The notes: a model not told the origin generated them from the letters alone. A DNA stretch of 64,000 nt from an uncultured Collinsella sp. (GCA_900544135.1 UQTU01000010.1:1-64000); one strand, 5' to 3'; positions 1-8,966 are shown, counted from the stretch's first letter. Made by a program: numbers and translations.

Positions 1-122
1 CGGAGGAATTCCGGAATCAGTCCCTATGTGCGGCGTAGGCCGCTTATTAGCCCGTCCAAGAATTGGGGCGCAGTTCATGCTCGACGGGGGCTTTGCCGTT
101 TGGTGGCTAACGCTGTGGGTGA

Positions 123-1532
123 TTACTCGCCCAGCAGGCTCTTGGTGATGGAAGCAGCGGCCTTCTTGCCGGCGCCCATCGCCAGAATGACCGTAGCGGC
201 ACCGGTGACGATGTCGCCGCCGGCCCAGATGCGGGGATCGGTGGTCTGGCCGGTCTCCTCGTCGGCAACGATGTAGCCCCACTTGTTGAGCTCCATCTTG
301 CCGCCGATCTTGGCAGCGAAGGGGTTGGCGTTGGTGCCGATGGCCGAAATCGCGACATCGCAGGGGATCTCCTCGATGGCGCCCTCGATGGGCACCGGGC
401 GACGGCGGCCGGACTCGTCGGGCTCGCCGAGCTCCATCTTCTGGACCTTGACGGCGCACACGGAGCCGTCCTCGCCAGCGACAAACTCGAGCGGGGAGAC
501 GAGCGGCAGAACCTCGACGCCCTCGGCCTTGGCATGGTGCAGCTCGGCGCGACGGCAGGGCATCTCGTCCTCGGTACGACGGTAGGCGATGATGGCGTGC
601 TCGGCGCCCAGGCGCTTGGCGGTACGGACGGCGTCCATAGCCACGTTGCCGCCACCAAAGACAACGACGTTCTTGCCGTGCTTGGTGGGGGTGTCGTACT
701 CGGGGAACTTGTTAGCCTTCATCAGGTTCACGCGGGTGAGGTACTCGTTGGCGAAGAAGACGTTGGGCAGGTTCTCGCCGGGGACGTTGAGGAACTTGGG
801 CAGGCCAGCGCCGGTCGCCACGTAGATGGCGTCGAAGCCCTGCTCGAACAGCTCCTCGGCCGTGGTCATGTTGCCCACGACGGAGTTGTACTCAAACTTG
901 ACGCCCATGTCCTCAAGGCCGTCAATCTCGCGCTTGACGACCGCCTTGGGCAGACGGAACTCGGGGATGCCGTAGACCAGCACGCCGCCGCCGGTGAAGA
1001 AGGCCTCGAAGACGGTAACGTCAAAGCCGTTGCGGGCGAGCTCGCCGGCGCAGGTGATGCCGGACGGGCCAGAGCCGACGACGGCGACCTTTTTGCCGTT
1101 CTTGGGGGCCATCTTGGGCGTGGAGGCGAGCTCGGGGCGGTCACCCAGGAAGCGCTCGAGCTGGCCGATGGCCACGGGCTCGGACTTCTTACCACGGATG
1201 CACTTGCCCTCGCACTGGTTCTCCTGCGGGCAGACGCGACCGCAGATGGCGGGAAGCATGGAGTCCTCGCGGATGGTATCGAGAGCGCCGCCGAAGTCCT
1301 TCTCGCGGATCTGCTCGATAAAGCGGGGAATGTTGATGTTGACGGGGCAACCCTCAACACAGAACGGCTTCTTGCAGTTGAGGCAGCGCTCGGCCTCGGC
1401 CAGCGCCATCTCCTCGGTGAAGCCCTTGTCGACGGGGCGGAAGTCGCAGGCGCGCTCGGCAGCCGGCTCCTCGTTATCGGGGGTGCGGGGCGACTTCATA
1501 TCGGCAACGAAACGACCGTTAACTAGTGGCAT
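123..1532 (-). CDS. nfnB: Nfn large subunit (GltD-like NADPH oxidoreductase)
   Basis: Large subunit of a soluble NADH-dependent ferredoxin:NADP+ oxidoreductase, an electron-bifurcating flavoprotein that links ferredoxin, NADH and NADPH; the same fold forms the small subunit of glutamate synthase. Two N-terminal [4Fe-4S] motifs are visible (Cys50/53/58/62 and Cys97/101/107/111). An FAD Rossmann motif GSGPSG lies at about 153-158, a second nucleotide motif GGGNVAMDA in the middle, and the C-terminal FAD loop WAGGDIVTG near the end. The length of 469 residues is normal. The start overlaps the 3' end of nfnA by 10 bp, so the two are probably translationally coupled. A stand-alone glutamate synthase role is the alternative, but no large gltB gene is near and the adjacent partner favours Nfn. 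Confidence 0.88.
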   Translation of the reverse strand: MPLVNGRFVADMKSPRTPDNEEPAAERACDFRPVDKGFTEEMALAEAERCLNCKKPFCVEGCPVNINIPRFIEQIREKDFGGALDTIREDSMLPAICGRVCPQENQCEGKCIRGKKSEPVAIGQLERFLGDRPELASTPKMAPKNGKKVAVVGSGPSGITCAGELARNGFDVTVFEAFFTGGGVLVYGIPEFRLPKAVVKREIDGLEDMGVKFEYNSVVGNMTTAEELFEQGFDAIYVATGAGLPKFLNVPGENLPNVFFANEYLTRVNLMKANKFPEYDTPTKHGKNVVVFGGGNVAMDAVRTAKRLGAEHAIIAYRRTEDEMPCRRAELHHAKAEGVEVLPLVSPLEFVAGEDGSVCAVKVQKMELGEPDESGRRRPVPIEGAIEEIPCDVAISAIGTNANPFAAKIGGKMELNKWGYIVADEETGQTTDPRIWAGGDIVTGAATVILAMGAGKKAAASITKSLLGE

Positions 1533-2362
1533 GCGCAGCTCTTTTCCTCATAGGCCTTGAGGGACGCGCCCTCTTCGGAACGATAAGCGGCCTGGCGGGC
1601 ACGAAGGTCATCCCAGTCGACCAGGGTGGCATCGAAGTCGGGGCCGTCGACGCAAGCGAACTTGGTCACGCCGCCCACCTCGACGCGGCAGCAGCCGCAC
1701 ATGCCGGTGCCGTCAACCATGATGGGGTTGAGCGACGCGGTGATGGGGGTGTCGTACTTCTGGGCGGTGAGGGTCGAGAACTTCATCATCGGAACGGGGC
1801 CGACGCAGAAGACCTGGCTCACGGCCTTGTCCTGCAGCAGGCGCTCCAGCGGAGCGGTGACAACGCCCTGCTCGCCGTAGGAGCCGTCGTCAGTGGTGAT
1901 GTGGATGTGGTCCTCGTCGAGGAGCTCGCGGAACTGGTCCTCCATGAGCAGGAGGTCCTTGGTGCGAGCGCCCATGATGGCGTGGACCTCATGACCGGTC
2001 TCGACCAGGTGCTTGGCGACCGGGAAGGCAATTGCCAGGCCGACGCCGCCGCCAATGACGGCGCAGGGGCCCTCGGCCATCTCGGTGGGAACGCCCAGCG
2101 GGCCTACGACGTCGCGCAGCGACTCGCCGGCCTCGTATGTGGACAGCATCTCGGTGGTCTTGCCGATCACCATGAAGATGAACTCGACCCAGCCCTCGTC
2201 ACCGTTCCAGCCGGCCAGGGTAAACGGGACACGCTCGCCCGTCTCGTTGGCGCGGACCATGAGGAACTGTCCAGCGTGCGCATGCTTGGCGATTGCGGGC
2301 GCCTCGATGCGGAACTTGAACACCTTCTCCGAGAACTGCGTCTTCTCCAGGATCTTATACAT
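1523..2362 (-). CDS. nfnA: Nfn small subunit (ferredoxin-NADP reductase-like)
   Basis: Small subunit of the Nfn complex, of the dihydroorotate dehydrogenase electron-transfer / sulfide dehydrogenase family. It has an N-terminal FAD-binding barrel (residues 1-95), an NAD-binding fold with a glycine-rich motif VIGGGVGLA near 105, and a C-terminal [2Fe-2S] motif DGTGMCGCCRV with Cys222/224/225 and Cys237. In the family this subunit takes up NADH while NfnB handles NADP and ferredoxin. At 279 residues it is full length. The ATG has a good ribosome site (AGAGAGGGG) about 5 nt upstream. It is the first gene of the nfnAB pair, read on the minus strand. Confidence 0.88.
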   Translation of the reverse strand: MYKILEKTQFSEKVFKFRIEAPAIAKHAHAGQFLMVRANETGERVPFTLAGWNGDEGWVEFIFMVIGKTTEMLSTYEAGESLRDVVGPLGVPTEMAEGPCAVIGGGVGLAIAFPVAKHLVETGHEVHAIMGARTKDLLLMEDQFRELLDEDHIHITTDDGSYGEQGVVTAPLERLLQDKAVSQVFCVGPVPMMKFSTLTAQKYDTPITASLNPIMVDGTGMCGCCRVEVGGVTKFACVDGPDFDATLVDWDDLRARQAAYRSEEGASLKAYEEKSCACH

Positions 2363-2467
2363 AGAACCCCTCTCTTGTTAGGGCCGCCGAACCGTGCCTC
2401 CACGGAAATGGACGGTAGCCCGAATAAAACCGTACGCGCACAGGCGTTGTGCAGACATACGGTGCAA

Positions 2468-2473
2468 ATTATA
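2468..2473 (-). promoter_or_regulatory. Candidate -10 box for nfnAB
   Basis: A perfect TATAAT on the minus strand lies about 105 bp upstream of the nfnA start codon. No convincing TTGACA-like -35 box is seen at 17 bp, so this is a candidate only. Confidence 0.35.
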
Positions 2474-2540
2474 CCCTCATGGACATGTCACTTACGTGTG
2501 TCTTCGGCTGTTGGGAGCAGGGTTTATCCACTTTGGCCTA

Positions 2541-2730
2541 CCAAAGGGGGAGAGGTTTATTTTGGTCGGTTTTATCAGGTAAAACGGCAAAGGGGGCCGG
2601 CCTCGCGCTTCGGTGAGGCCGGCCCCCTTTGGAGCGTTGCATATGTATGGCGGCACAGGGTTTATTGCGACGCGGCATCCGCGGCGTTTCCGCATATAAA
2701 ACCTGCCAAAATAAACCTGTCCCTAAATGG
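2541..2730. repeat. Inverted-repeat element R1 (MITE-like)
   Basis: About 190 bp with imperfect 35-bp terminal inverted repeats at 2541-2575 and 2696-2730. The core AGGTTTATTTTGG is identical in both arms, and GGTTTTAT follows it in both. It abuts the 3' end of pth and fills most of the 374-bp gap between pth and nfnA. It encloses a strong GC hairpin at 2589-2630. No protein-coding capacity is evident. Confidence 0.6.
2589..2630. terminator. Strong hairpin, probable pth terminator
   Basis: A 16-bp perfect stem (arms AAAGGGGGCCGGCCTC and its complement) with a 10-nt loop lies downstream of the pth stop, inside element R1. It can fold on both strands and may serve as a bidirectional terminator. 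Confidence 0.6.
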
Positions 2731-2736
2731 TAGGTT

Positions 2737-3366
2737 TTAGTGCTTGCCGTTGGCGGAGGCGGCACCGTTGACGTGGTCGCGGGCATAGACCACGCCGTGC
2801 ACGATCGCCAGGCCGGCGGCGTCGGCCGCGCGGGCGCAGGTGTCCTGGAAATCCTCGGCCTCGCGGGCGCGCAGCTGCTTAAGAACGTAGTCGGCGACGG
2901 CCATCTTGCCGGGAGGGTTGCCGATGCCGGTGCGGATGCGGCTGAAGTCGCGGCTGCCCATCTTGTCGATGATGGAGCGCAGGCCGTTGTGACCGGCATG
3001 GCCTCCGCCCACCTTGACGCGCACGTCACCGGCGGGAATGTCGAGCTCGTCGTGGATCACGAGCAGCTCCTCGGCCTTGATTTTGTACTCGCGGCAGAGC
3101 TTGGAGATGGGACCGCCCGAGGTATTCATGTATGACTGCGGCTTGACCAGTACAATCTGGCGCTTGCCTCCCTCTTCCTCGGGATCGTTGATGTTGATGA
3201 GCGCGACCTCGGCGCCTGCCTGGTTTTTCCAGTACGTGACACCGGCCTGACGGGCCAACTCGTCGATTGCTTTGAAGCCAGCGTTGTGGCGGGTCTCGGC
3301 ATACTCATCGCCAGGGTTGCCAAGCCCGGCAACCATGCGAATCTTAAGCGGCTGTGCAGCTGCCAT
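2737..3366 (-). CDS. pth: Peptidyl-tRNA hydrolase
   Basis: Recycles peptidyl-tRNA released from stalled ribosomes by cleaving the ester bond between peptide and tRNA in the cytoplasm. The family signature GLGNPGDEYAETRHNAGF is present with the catalytic His27. The PQSYMN motif is present around 78-83 and the conserved GGGHAGHNGLRS loop lies near 120. The length of 209 residues is close to the bacterial norm of about 190; the extra residues are a short basic tail. The ATG is preceded by AGGAAG. Pth usually lies near prs and glmU; here it is separated from prs by the gene at 3718-4845 and its two flanking repeats. Confidence 0.95.
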   Translation of the reverse strand: MAAAQPLKIRMVAGLGNPGDEYAETRHNAGFKAIDELARQAGVTYWKNQAGAEVALININDPEEEGGKRQIVLVKPQSYMNTSGGPISKLCREYKIKAEELLVIHDELDIPAGDVRVKVGGGHAGHNGLRSIIDKMGSRDFSRIRTGIGNPPGKMAVADYVLKQLRAREAEDFQDTCARAADAAGLAIVHGVVYARDHVNGAASANGKH

Positions 3367-3480
3367 GTGCTTCCTTTCGTCGATTTGTCGCCTGCTATGG
3401 TGAGCGACCCTGTTGCCGCTGTCAAATGGAGGGTAATTGAGGGCGTTTAGGGGCGTTTGGACGGCCGTCGAAATCAGAGG

Positions 3481-3684
3481 TGGACAGTTAGTTCGGATAC
3501 GTATAAGTTCTGAGGACTCGAAGTGCTCAATTCAATGCCGATACGTTGTTTTGGAGCTTTAGTTAGTCCATATGGCGCTGTTTTGAAGTCTACCCTGCCT
3601 TCAAATAGGGCGAATGGTATAGAGATAGCCGCAAAACAGCCTAATTCAATGTGTCCATTTATACGTATTTGAACTAACTGTCCA
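3481..3684. repeat. Inverted-repeat element R2, copy 1
   Basis: About 204 bp ending in terminal inverted repeats TGGACAGTTAGTTC followed by GATACGTAT or a close variant (3481-3504 and 3661-3684). The same ends recur at 5008-5202, on the other side of the gene at 3718-4845. The interiors of the two copies differ much more than the ends. It fills most of the 351-bp gap upstream of pth. Confidence 0.75.
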
Positions 3685-3717
3685 GTCCTGTTCGGCGGCG
3701 CGCGGGTGATTCGCCGT

Positions 3718-4845
3718 TTAGACCGGCGCAAGGCTGATTCCGGCCCGCAGGGCGTTGAGCCAAGCGGCCTGACGCTTGCGATAGCCCTTGATGCGATATC
3801 GGAATCGGACTCCTGCGAGTCGATGCATCGTTTGGGCGAAGGCTTCGAGTGCAACAAGGTCTTTCATTTGGTCGCGATTGATAACCAGGACGCGGATGCC
3901 CATTGCCTTGAGGCCATTATTTCGATTGCCATCGTGGATGCGAGCGTTTTGAAGCTCATGCCCAATTCCGTTGTATTCGTTGTCGACTCCGGCGGCCGGG
4001 CAATATAGGTCGCAGATGGCGTAAGGGATGCCGGAGGACATGTTAACCGCAAGAGTGTCGAAGTCGATTCGATAGTTGAGTAGCAGGCCTCCCATGGGCA
4101 GGCTGCAACATCCGAATCCGCCAAAGCGCATGGGCGCTCCGAGAACGGCAAACATTAGGGATTCGGCTGGGGATGCAGATCCGGGTCGGGCGAGCTTGAC
4201 TGCCGTGCGAAACGAGGTGTATGAGCTGCTTTTGGCAAGCTGTGCAACAGTCTCGAGCTCTTCGATGGTCGTGGCGGGCTCGCATTTGTAGTGTGCCTGT
4301 TCGTAGCGGGTTTCGTTCTGTTGCTCGACCACCGACTGGTTGCCCAAGCAATCGAGATCGCCCGTCGCTGCGCAGCCATCGCCCTTGGGCCAGATGTCGT
4401 CATGGGCAATGGGGTATGTTGCCCCGGGAGGAAGGGAGTAGGTTCCGAGCAGTTCCATGAGTAGCATCAAGGTTTTGGCGACTGATTCATTCTTGGAACA
4501 AAGCATGGCTGTCATGGCAGGAGACGTAGCGTAGATGTCGGCCTCGACGTGCATAATTGCACCTTCAGGAAGCGGAGCGGAGAGAATATGCTGAAGAAGT
4601 CGCTTGTCGGGGCGCCTGTTGTCTTCGTTTGAAACGAGAAGATCGAGCAGTTCGGAATCATCTTCATTCCAGGCGTCGAGTATCGAAAGTGCGCCAAAGT
4701 CTATCGCGTCATTGTTGGGAATGCAGCCAGCCAAGGCCTGTGCTTGCTGTTCGCTATCAACGGAGTCCCAGGGTAGGGCAGAGTACGCCCGTCGTGCGCG
4801 ACGAATTGCGCGGAGGGCGGAGAGATGTGAAATCACGGTCGTCAT
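3718..4845 (-). CDS. DUF559/Vsr-like putative nuclease-fold protein
   Basis: I do not know a precise function. The 375-residue protein has an N-terminal helical, Arg-rich start and a middle region. Its C-terminal segment (about 270-350) resembles DUF559/Vsr-type PD-(D/E)XK domains: ICDLYCP with Asp279, then NEYNG with Glu290, an Arg/Asn-rich helix, and the strand IRVLVIN. Similar proteins occur in Coriobacteria as families related to AbiEi-type toxin-antitoxin components; that link is recollection, not shown here. The usual EYDG is EYNG, so catalysis is uncertain. No good ribosome site precedes the ATG. The gene sits between two copies of element R2 within the pth/prs/glmU cluster, which suggests insertion or transfer. 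Confidence 0.6.
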   Translation of the reverse strand: MTTVISHLSALRAIRRARRAYSALPWDSVDSEQQAQALAGCIPNNDAIDFGALSILDAWNEDDSELLDLLVSNEDNRRPDKRLLQHILSAPLPEGAIMHVEADIYATSPAMTAMLCSKNESVAKTLMLLMELLGTYSLPPGATYPIAHDDIWPKGDGCAATGDLDCLGNQSVVEQQNETRYEQAHYKCEPATTIEELETVAQLAKSSSYTSFRTAVKLARPGSASPAESLMFAVLGAPMRFGGFGCCSLPMGGLLLNYRIDFDTLAVNMSSGIPYAICDLYCPAAGVDNEYNGIGHELQNARIHDGNRNNGLKAMGIRVLVINRDQMKDLVALEAFAQTMHRLAGVRFRYRIKGYRKRQAAWLNALRAGISLAPV

Positions 4846-5007
4846 AGCTATAACGTACTAAGTTGGCGGCAGAATGCGACCGCCATACCGTTCTTTTCGC
4901 TCAGCGGGGCGCTGCGCGCCATGAACGGCTGGGTGTTATGAAATCGGTGGAATCGGTTGAGGGGATTGCAGGAAATTGAGCTCTGCCGCGAAGGTTGACG
5001 ATAGCTA

Positions 5008-5202
5008 CTGGACAGTTAGTTCAGATACGTATAAGACGGCGGGCGTTCGAGGCGTTTCTAAGGGCTTTCGAGGGCGATTTGAGGGTAAATATGCGGCGGT
5101 CGTACTCGAAAGCGATGAGCTTTGGGCAGTATGGCGTTCGCCGGGGAGCTCAGAACGGCCTTTGGAGCTTTAAAAAAATACGTATCTGAACTAATTGTCC
5201 AG
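5008..5202. repeat. Inverted-repeat element R2, copy 2
   Basis: About 195 bp with 25-bp terminal inverted repeats (5008-5032 and 5178-5202) that differ at about one position and match the ends of copy 1 at 3481-3684. Together the copies bracket the DUF559-like gene. Apart from this element and the prs terminator, the 442-bp gap 4846-5287 shows nothing else. Confidence 0.78.
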
Positions 5203-5224
5203 GGAAGGTTGTCGAGGGGTAGAA

Positions 5225-5254
5225 AAAGGGTCGGAAGCGAGCTTCCGACCCTTT
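5225..5254. terminator. Intrinsic terminator of prs
   Basis: The stem AAAGGGTCGGAAG pairs with its complement around a 4-nt loop. On the minus strand it is followed by a T-rich run, placing a standard rho-independent terminator about 35 bp after the prs stop. It is symmetrical enough to act in both directions. Confidence 0.8.
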
Positions 5255-5287
5255 AAAAACACCAAAGATGATGAGATGCACGCTGGA

Positions 5288-6274
5288 TTACAGCGCGAAG
5301 TCGCCGCCGACGAGCGTGGAGACGGGCTCCTCGTGGTAAACGGCGGAGATGGCCTGAGCGAACTCCTCGGCGACCGAGATGGTCTTGATCTTGCCGCCGA
5401 CCTCGACGGGAATGGCGTCGGTGACGAGGCACTCGACGATCGGGGCGTCGTTCAGACGCTCGATGGCCGGACCGGAGAAGATACCGTGGGTGGCGCAGAC
5501 GTAGATATCGCCAGCGCCCATAGCCTTGAGCTCCTTGACGTTGGCGCACAGGGTGCCAGCGGTGTCGATCATGTCGTCGTTGATGATGCAGGTCTTGCCC
5601 TTGATGTCACCGATGATGCCCATGACCTCGGCGGCGTTGTGGCGCGGACGGCCCTTGTGGGCGATGGCCAGGTCGCAGCCGAGCATGTCGGACAGCTTCT
5701 TGGCGGCCTTGGCGCGACCCACGTCGGGGGAGACGACAACCAGGTTGTCGGTGTCGAAGTGCATGTCGTTGTAGTACTGGCCAAACAGCGGCAGTGCGGA
5801 CAGGTGGTTGACCGGGATATCAAAGAAGCCCTGGATCTGACCCTGGTGCAGGTCGAGGGTGATGATGCGGTTGACGCCGGCGCGCTCGAGCAGGTTGGCG
5901 ACGAGGCGGGCGGTGATGGGCTCACGCGGGCCGGCCTTGCGGTCCTGACGGGCATAGCCGTAGTGGGTGATAACGGCGGTGATGGAGCGGGCGGATGCGC
6001 GCTTGGCAGCGTCGGTGGCGATGAGCAGCTCCATGAGCATGTCGTTGACGTTGCCGCCGGCCACGGACTGAATCAGGAAGACGTCGGCGCCGCGGACGGT
6101 CTCGTCGTAGCGGGCGTAAATCTCACCGTTGGCGAACTGCTTTAGCGTAAGGCCCGAAAGCTCGACCCCAAGGAACTCAGCGATCTTCTGAGCGAGGGGA
6201 CGGTTGGAGGAACCGGAATACACGCGGATGGACTTGCGCATATTCTCCGACTTCTCGGGATCATTAATCGGCAT
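5288..6274 (-). CDS. prs: Ribose-phosphate pyrophosphokinase
   Basis: Makes PRPP from ribose 5-phosphate and ATP, feeding nucleotide, histidine, tryptophan and NAD synthesis. The protein is 328 residues, slightly above the usual 310-320 because of about 12 extra residues at the N-terminus. The motif VVSPDVGRAKAAKK and the PRPP-binding loop NDDMIDTAGT are present, as is the family signature DLHQGQIQGFF. It lies downstream of glmU on the same strand with 192 bp between, which holds a terminator-like hairpin; glmU-prs is a common bacterial pair. The ATG is preceded by AAGGAGAAGGG-like purines. Confidence 0.95.
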   Translation of the reverse strand: MPINDPEKSENMRKSIRVYSGSSNRPLAQKIAEFLGVELSGLTLKQFANGEIYARYDETVRGADVFLIQSVAGGNVNDMLMELLIATDAAKRASARSITAVITHYGYARQDRKAGPREPITARLVANLLERAGVNRIITLDLHQGQIQGFFDIPVNHLSALPLFGQYYNDMHFDTDNLVVVSPDVGRAKAAKKLSDMLGCDLAIAHKGRPRHNAAEVMGIIGDIKGKTCIINDDMIDTAGTLCANVKELKAMGAGDIYVCATHGIFSGPAIERLNDAPIVECLVTDAIPVEVGGKIKTISVAEEFAQAISAVYHEEPVSTLVGGDFAL

Positions 6275-6418
6275 TACCCTTCTCCTTTATATATCGAATG
6301 CCATATAGATGCCTTTTTGCATTGTAACCGTGCGGCGGGGTTAATCGGGTCTTGATAACGTCTTTACCGTCAACGGACACGAACCGACCACTCATCCGGT
6401 CGCGCAGGTCACGATAGA

Positions 6419-6451
6419 AAAAGGAGCCGTCCCCATGGAACAGCTCCTTTT
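6419..6451. terminator. Hairpin after glmU
   Basis: The arms AAAAGGAGC and GCTCCTTTT lie just downstream of the glmU stop. On the minus strand the second arm ends in a T run, giving a plausible terminator or attenuator between glmU and prs. Confidence 0.65.
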
Positions 6452-6466
6452 GTGCTTGATAAAGCG

Positions 6467-7879
6467 TTATGCCTCGTCGTCCTCGTGCAGACGGCGGCGA
6501 TAATCGGCGGCCCAGCCCTCAATATTTACCTGACGGGCGCGGCCCAGACCGAGTGCGTCGGCCGGGACCGGCTCGGTGATGACGGAGCCGGCGGCCACGA
6601 GTGCGCCGTCGCCAATCTGGGCGGGCGCGACCATCATGGTGTCGGAACCGATGAAGGCATCTTTGCCGATGACGGTCTTGTGCTTGTGGACGCCGTCGTA
6701 GTTGCAGGTGATGGAGCCCGCGCCCACGTTGACGCCGGAGCCCATGGTGGTGTCGCCGATGTAGGACAGGTGGGGCACCTTGGAACCCTCGCCGATTGTG
6801 GACTTCTTGATCTCCACGTGCGTGCCGGCCTTGGAGCCGTCGAGCATGTGGGTGCCCGGGCGCAGGTAGGCGCGCGGGCCGCAGTCGACGCCGTTCTCGA
6901 TGACGGCCTCGATGGCGATGGTCTCATCGATGATGCAGCCGCTGCCGACGGTGGTGTCGGTGAGGCGACTGTTGGGGCCGAGCTGGCACTCTTCGCCCAC
7001 GGTGACGTGACCGATCAGATGCGTCTGCGGCCACACGATGGTGTCGCGGCCGATGGTAGCGTCGGGGCCGATCCAAGCCTGCGTGGGGTCGATGAAGGTG
7101 ACGCCCTCGGCCATCCAGTGCTCGTTGATGCGGTCGCGCGCGATGGCGGTGAGCTGCGCGAGCTGGATGCGGCTGTTGACGCCCAGGCCGTCGCGGTAGT
7201 CATCGCAGTGGAAGATGGAGACTGCCTGGCCGTGGCCCTTGAGGATCTCGAGCATGTCGGGCAGATAGTACTCGGACTGCGCGTTGTCGTTGCCGATCTC
7301 GTCAATGTGCGCGGCGAGCTGCGCGCCGTCGAAGGCGTAGCAGCCGGCGTTGCACTCGAGCAGCGTGGCGGCCTGCTCGGGTGTGCAGTCCTTCTGCTCG
7401 ATGATGCGCTCGATCTGACCATCGGCGCCCAGCTTGATGCGGCCGTAGCCGAAGGGATCGGGCGGGGTCATGGTCATGACGGTGCAGGCGAGCTCGCCGG
7501 TGGCGACGGTCTGCGCGAACTTGGCGACGGTGTCGGCGGTGATGAGCGGCAGGTCGCCGTTGAGCACGACGACGGGGCCTTGCGCGATGCCGCAGGCCCC
7601 GAGCGCGACCTTCACGGCGTGGCCGGTGCCCAGGCGCTCGGTCTGCTCGACGCACTCGACCTTGGTGGCGCTGTTGGCATAGGCGCCATCGATGAGGGCG
7701 CGCATCTCGTCGGCGTGGCTGCCGATGACGACCACGACGCGGCTGCAGCCGGCCTTGATGGTGGCGTCGACGATCCACTGGACCATGGGCTTGCCCAGGA
7801 TCTTGTGCGAAACCTTGCAGTGGTTCGACTTCATGCGGGTGCCCTCGCCGGCGGCGAGGATAATTGCGGTTGCGTCCAT
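6467..7879 (-). CDS. glmU: Bifunctional GlmU (UDP-GlcNAc synthesis)
   Basis: Catalyses the last two steps of UDP-N-acetylglucosamine synthesis: acetylation of glucosamine 1-phosphate and uridylyl transfer, for peptidoglycan and cell-wall polymers. The N-terminal nucleotidyltransferase motif LAAGEGTRMKS is followed by the left-handed beta-helix acetyltransferase half (hexapeptide repeats from about residue 250). I place the start at the ATG at 7879 (470 residues, a normal length) because AGGAGATC precedes it. The same frame runs open for a further 70 codons upstream, but that stretch is not GlmU-like. Divergent from the ECF operon. Confidence 0.94.
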   Translation of the reverse strand: MDATAIILAAGEGTRMKSNHCKVSHKILGKPMVQWIVDATIKAGCSRVVVVIGSHADEMRALIDGAYANSATKVECVEQTERLGTGHAVKVALGACGIAQGPVVVLNGDLPLITADTVAKFAQTVATGELACTVMTMTPPDPFGYGRIKLGADGQIERIIEQKDCTPEQAATLLECNAGCYAFDGAQLAAHIDEIGNDNAQSEYYLPDMLEILKGHGQAVSIFHCDDYRDGLGVNSRIQLAQLTAIARDRINEHWMAEGVTFIDPTQAWIGPDATIGRDTIVWPQTHLIGHVTVGEECQLGPNSRLTDTTVGSGCIIDETIAIEAVIENGVDCGPRAYLRPGTHMLDGSKAGTHVEIKKSTIGEGSKVPHLSYIGDTTMGSGVNVGAGSITCNYDGVHKHKTVIGKDAFIGSDTMMVAPAQIGDGALVAAGSVITEPVPADALGLGRARQVNIEGWAADYRRRLHEDDEA

Positions 7880-8078
7880 GTGATCTCCTGTTACGTTATA
7901 GAGACGTGTGTTTGGAAACGATACACGGCGCAATATGATACCGCAGGCATATGATGAGCGCGTAACGATTGACGCGTGACGGCCGATGTCGCTGCCGCCG
8001 GCGTGGCGTTTGCACTGCTTGCGTGCGGCGTTGGCGGTGCTGCGGAGCTGTCGTTTGAGCGAGGGGGCGGGGGCACCC

Positions 8079-8966
8079 GTGGACAACATACGAGAGGAGT
8101 TTGGCGGCGAGCCCGTCGCGGCGTTCTCGATGTCGCATCCGGCGGTGCCGGCACTCTATATAGTGCTGACGCTGGGGCTCACCATGTTCTCGATGCAGCC
8201 GGTGCTGATCGCGCTGTCACTTGCGGGCGGGCTGGCGTATGGATTTGCGACGCGTGGGGCTGCCCGCACGCTGGGCGCACTCCGCTGGCAGCTGCCGGTG
8301 ATTTTGATTATCGCGCTGGTCAATCCACTGTTTAGCGCTTCGGGTTCGACGGAGCTGTTCCGTATTGGCATGCGCGCGGTGTATCTGGAGAGCATGGTAT
8401 ATGGCCTGTGCATGGGTGGGCTGTTTGTGGCGAGCGTGCTGTGGTTTGAGGCCGCGGCATCGATGCTCGAATACGACAAGGTGCTTGCGCTGCTGGGCAA
8501 TGCCGCACCGGTGATTGCGCTCATGATCTCGATGTGCATGCGGCTTATCCCGCAGTTTTTGCGCCGCGGCCGCACGGTGCTGGCGGTGCAGGATGCGATT
8601 GACGTGCCGGGGCGCGCGCCGGCCGACCCCGTGCGCTCGCGCCTGCGGGCATCGAGTGTGTTGATGGGCTGGGGCATGGAAGATTCGCTGGAGCGCGCGG
8701 ACGCGATGCGCTCGCGCGGGTGGGGTGCCGCGACGCGTCGTACGACGTATGCGCGGTATCGACTGGGGCGCGGCGATGTTGCTGCGCTGGTTGGGCTTGC
8801 ACTGTTTGGCGTGGTCACGGTGACAGTGGCGTGGACCGCGACGACGCAGTATTCGTTTTATCCGCAGCTCTCGGTGCCGGCGCCGTGGCCGGGCTATGTC
8901 GTGTACGCTGCCTGGATGGTGCTGCCTTGCGCGTTGCACGCGAGTGATGAGAAGAGGTTTGGCTGA
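8079..8966 (+). CDS. ecfT: ECF transporter T component
   Basis: Transmembrane coupling subunit of an energy-coupling factor (ECF) vitamin/metal importer. It spans the membrane several times (hydrophobic stretches in the first 150 residues and near the C-terminus). It carries the Ala-Arg-Gly coupling-helix motif LERADAMRSRGWG, which in the family docks into the ATPases. I favour a GTG start at 8079 with the purine-rich site GAGGGGGCGGGG just upstream; an in-frame ATG at 7986 would add 31 unlikely residues, and an ATG at 8130 is possible. The stop overlaps the next ATG by one base, so the T and A genes are translationally coupled. Confidence 0.85.
   Translation: MDNIREEFGGEPVAAFSMSHPAVPALYIVLTLGLTMFSMQPVLIALSLAGGLAYGFATRGAARTLGALRWQLPVILIIALVNPLFSASGSTELFRIGMRAVYLESMVYGLCMGGLFVASVLWFEAAASMLEYDKVLALLGNAAPVIALMISMCMRLIPQFLRRGRTVLAVQDAIDVPGRAPADPVRSRLRASSVLMGWGMEDSLERADAMRSRGWGAATRRTTYARYRLGRGDVAALVGLALFGVVTVTVAWTATTQYSFYPQLSVPAPWPGYVVYAAWMVLPCALHASDEKRFG

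Noticed and set aside
5195..6145. A 316-codon plus-strand open frame opposite prs
   Set aside because: Val/Gly/Asp-rich shadow of the conserved prs coding strand.
7986..8078. N-terminal extension of ecfT from the ATG at 7986
   Set aside because: The added residues are basic and unlike the family, with no ribosome site. The GTG at 8079 has a strong purine tract before it.
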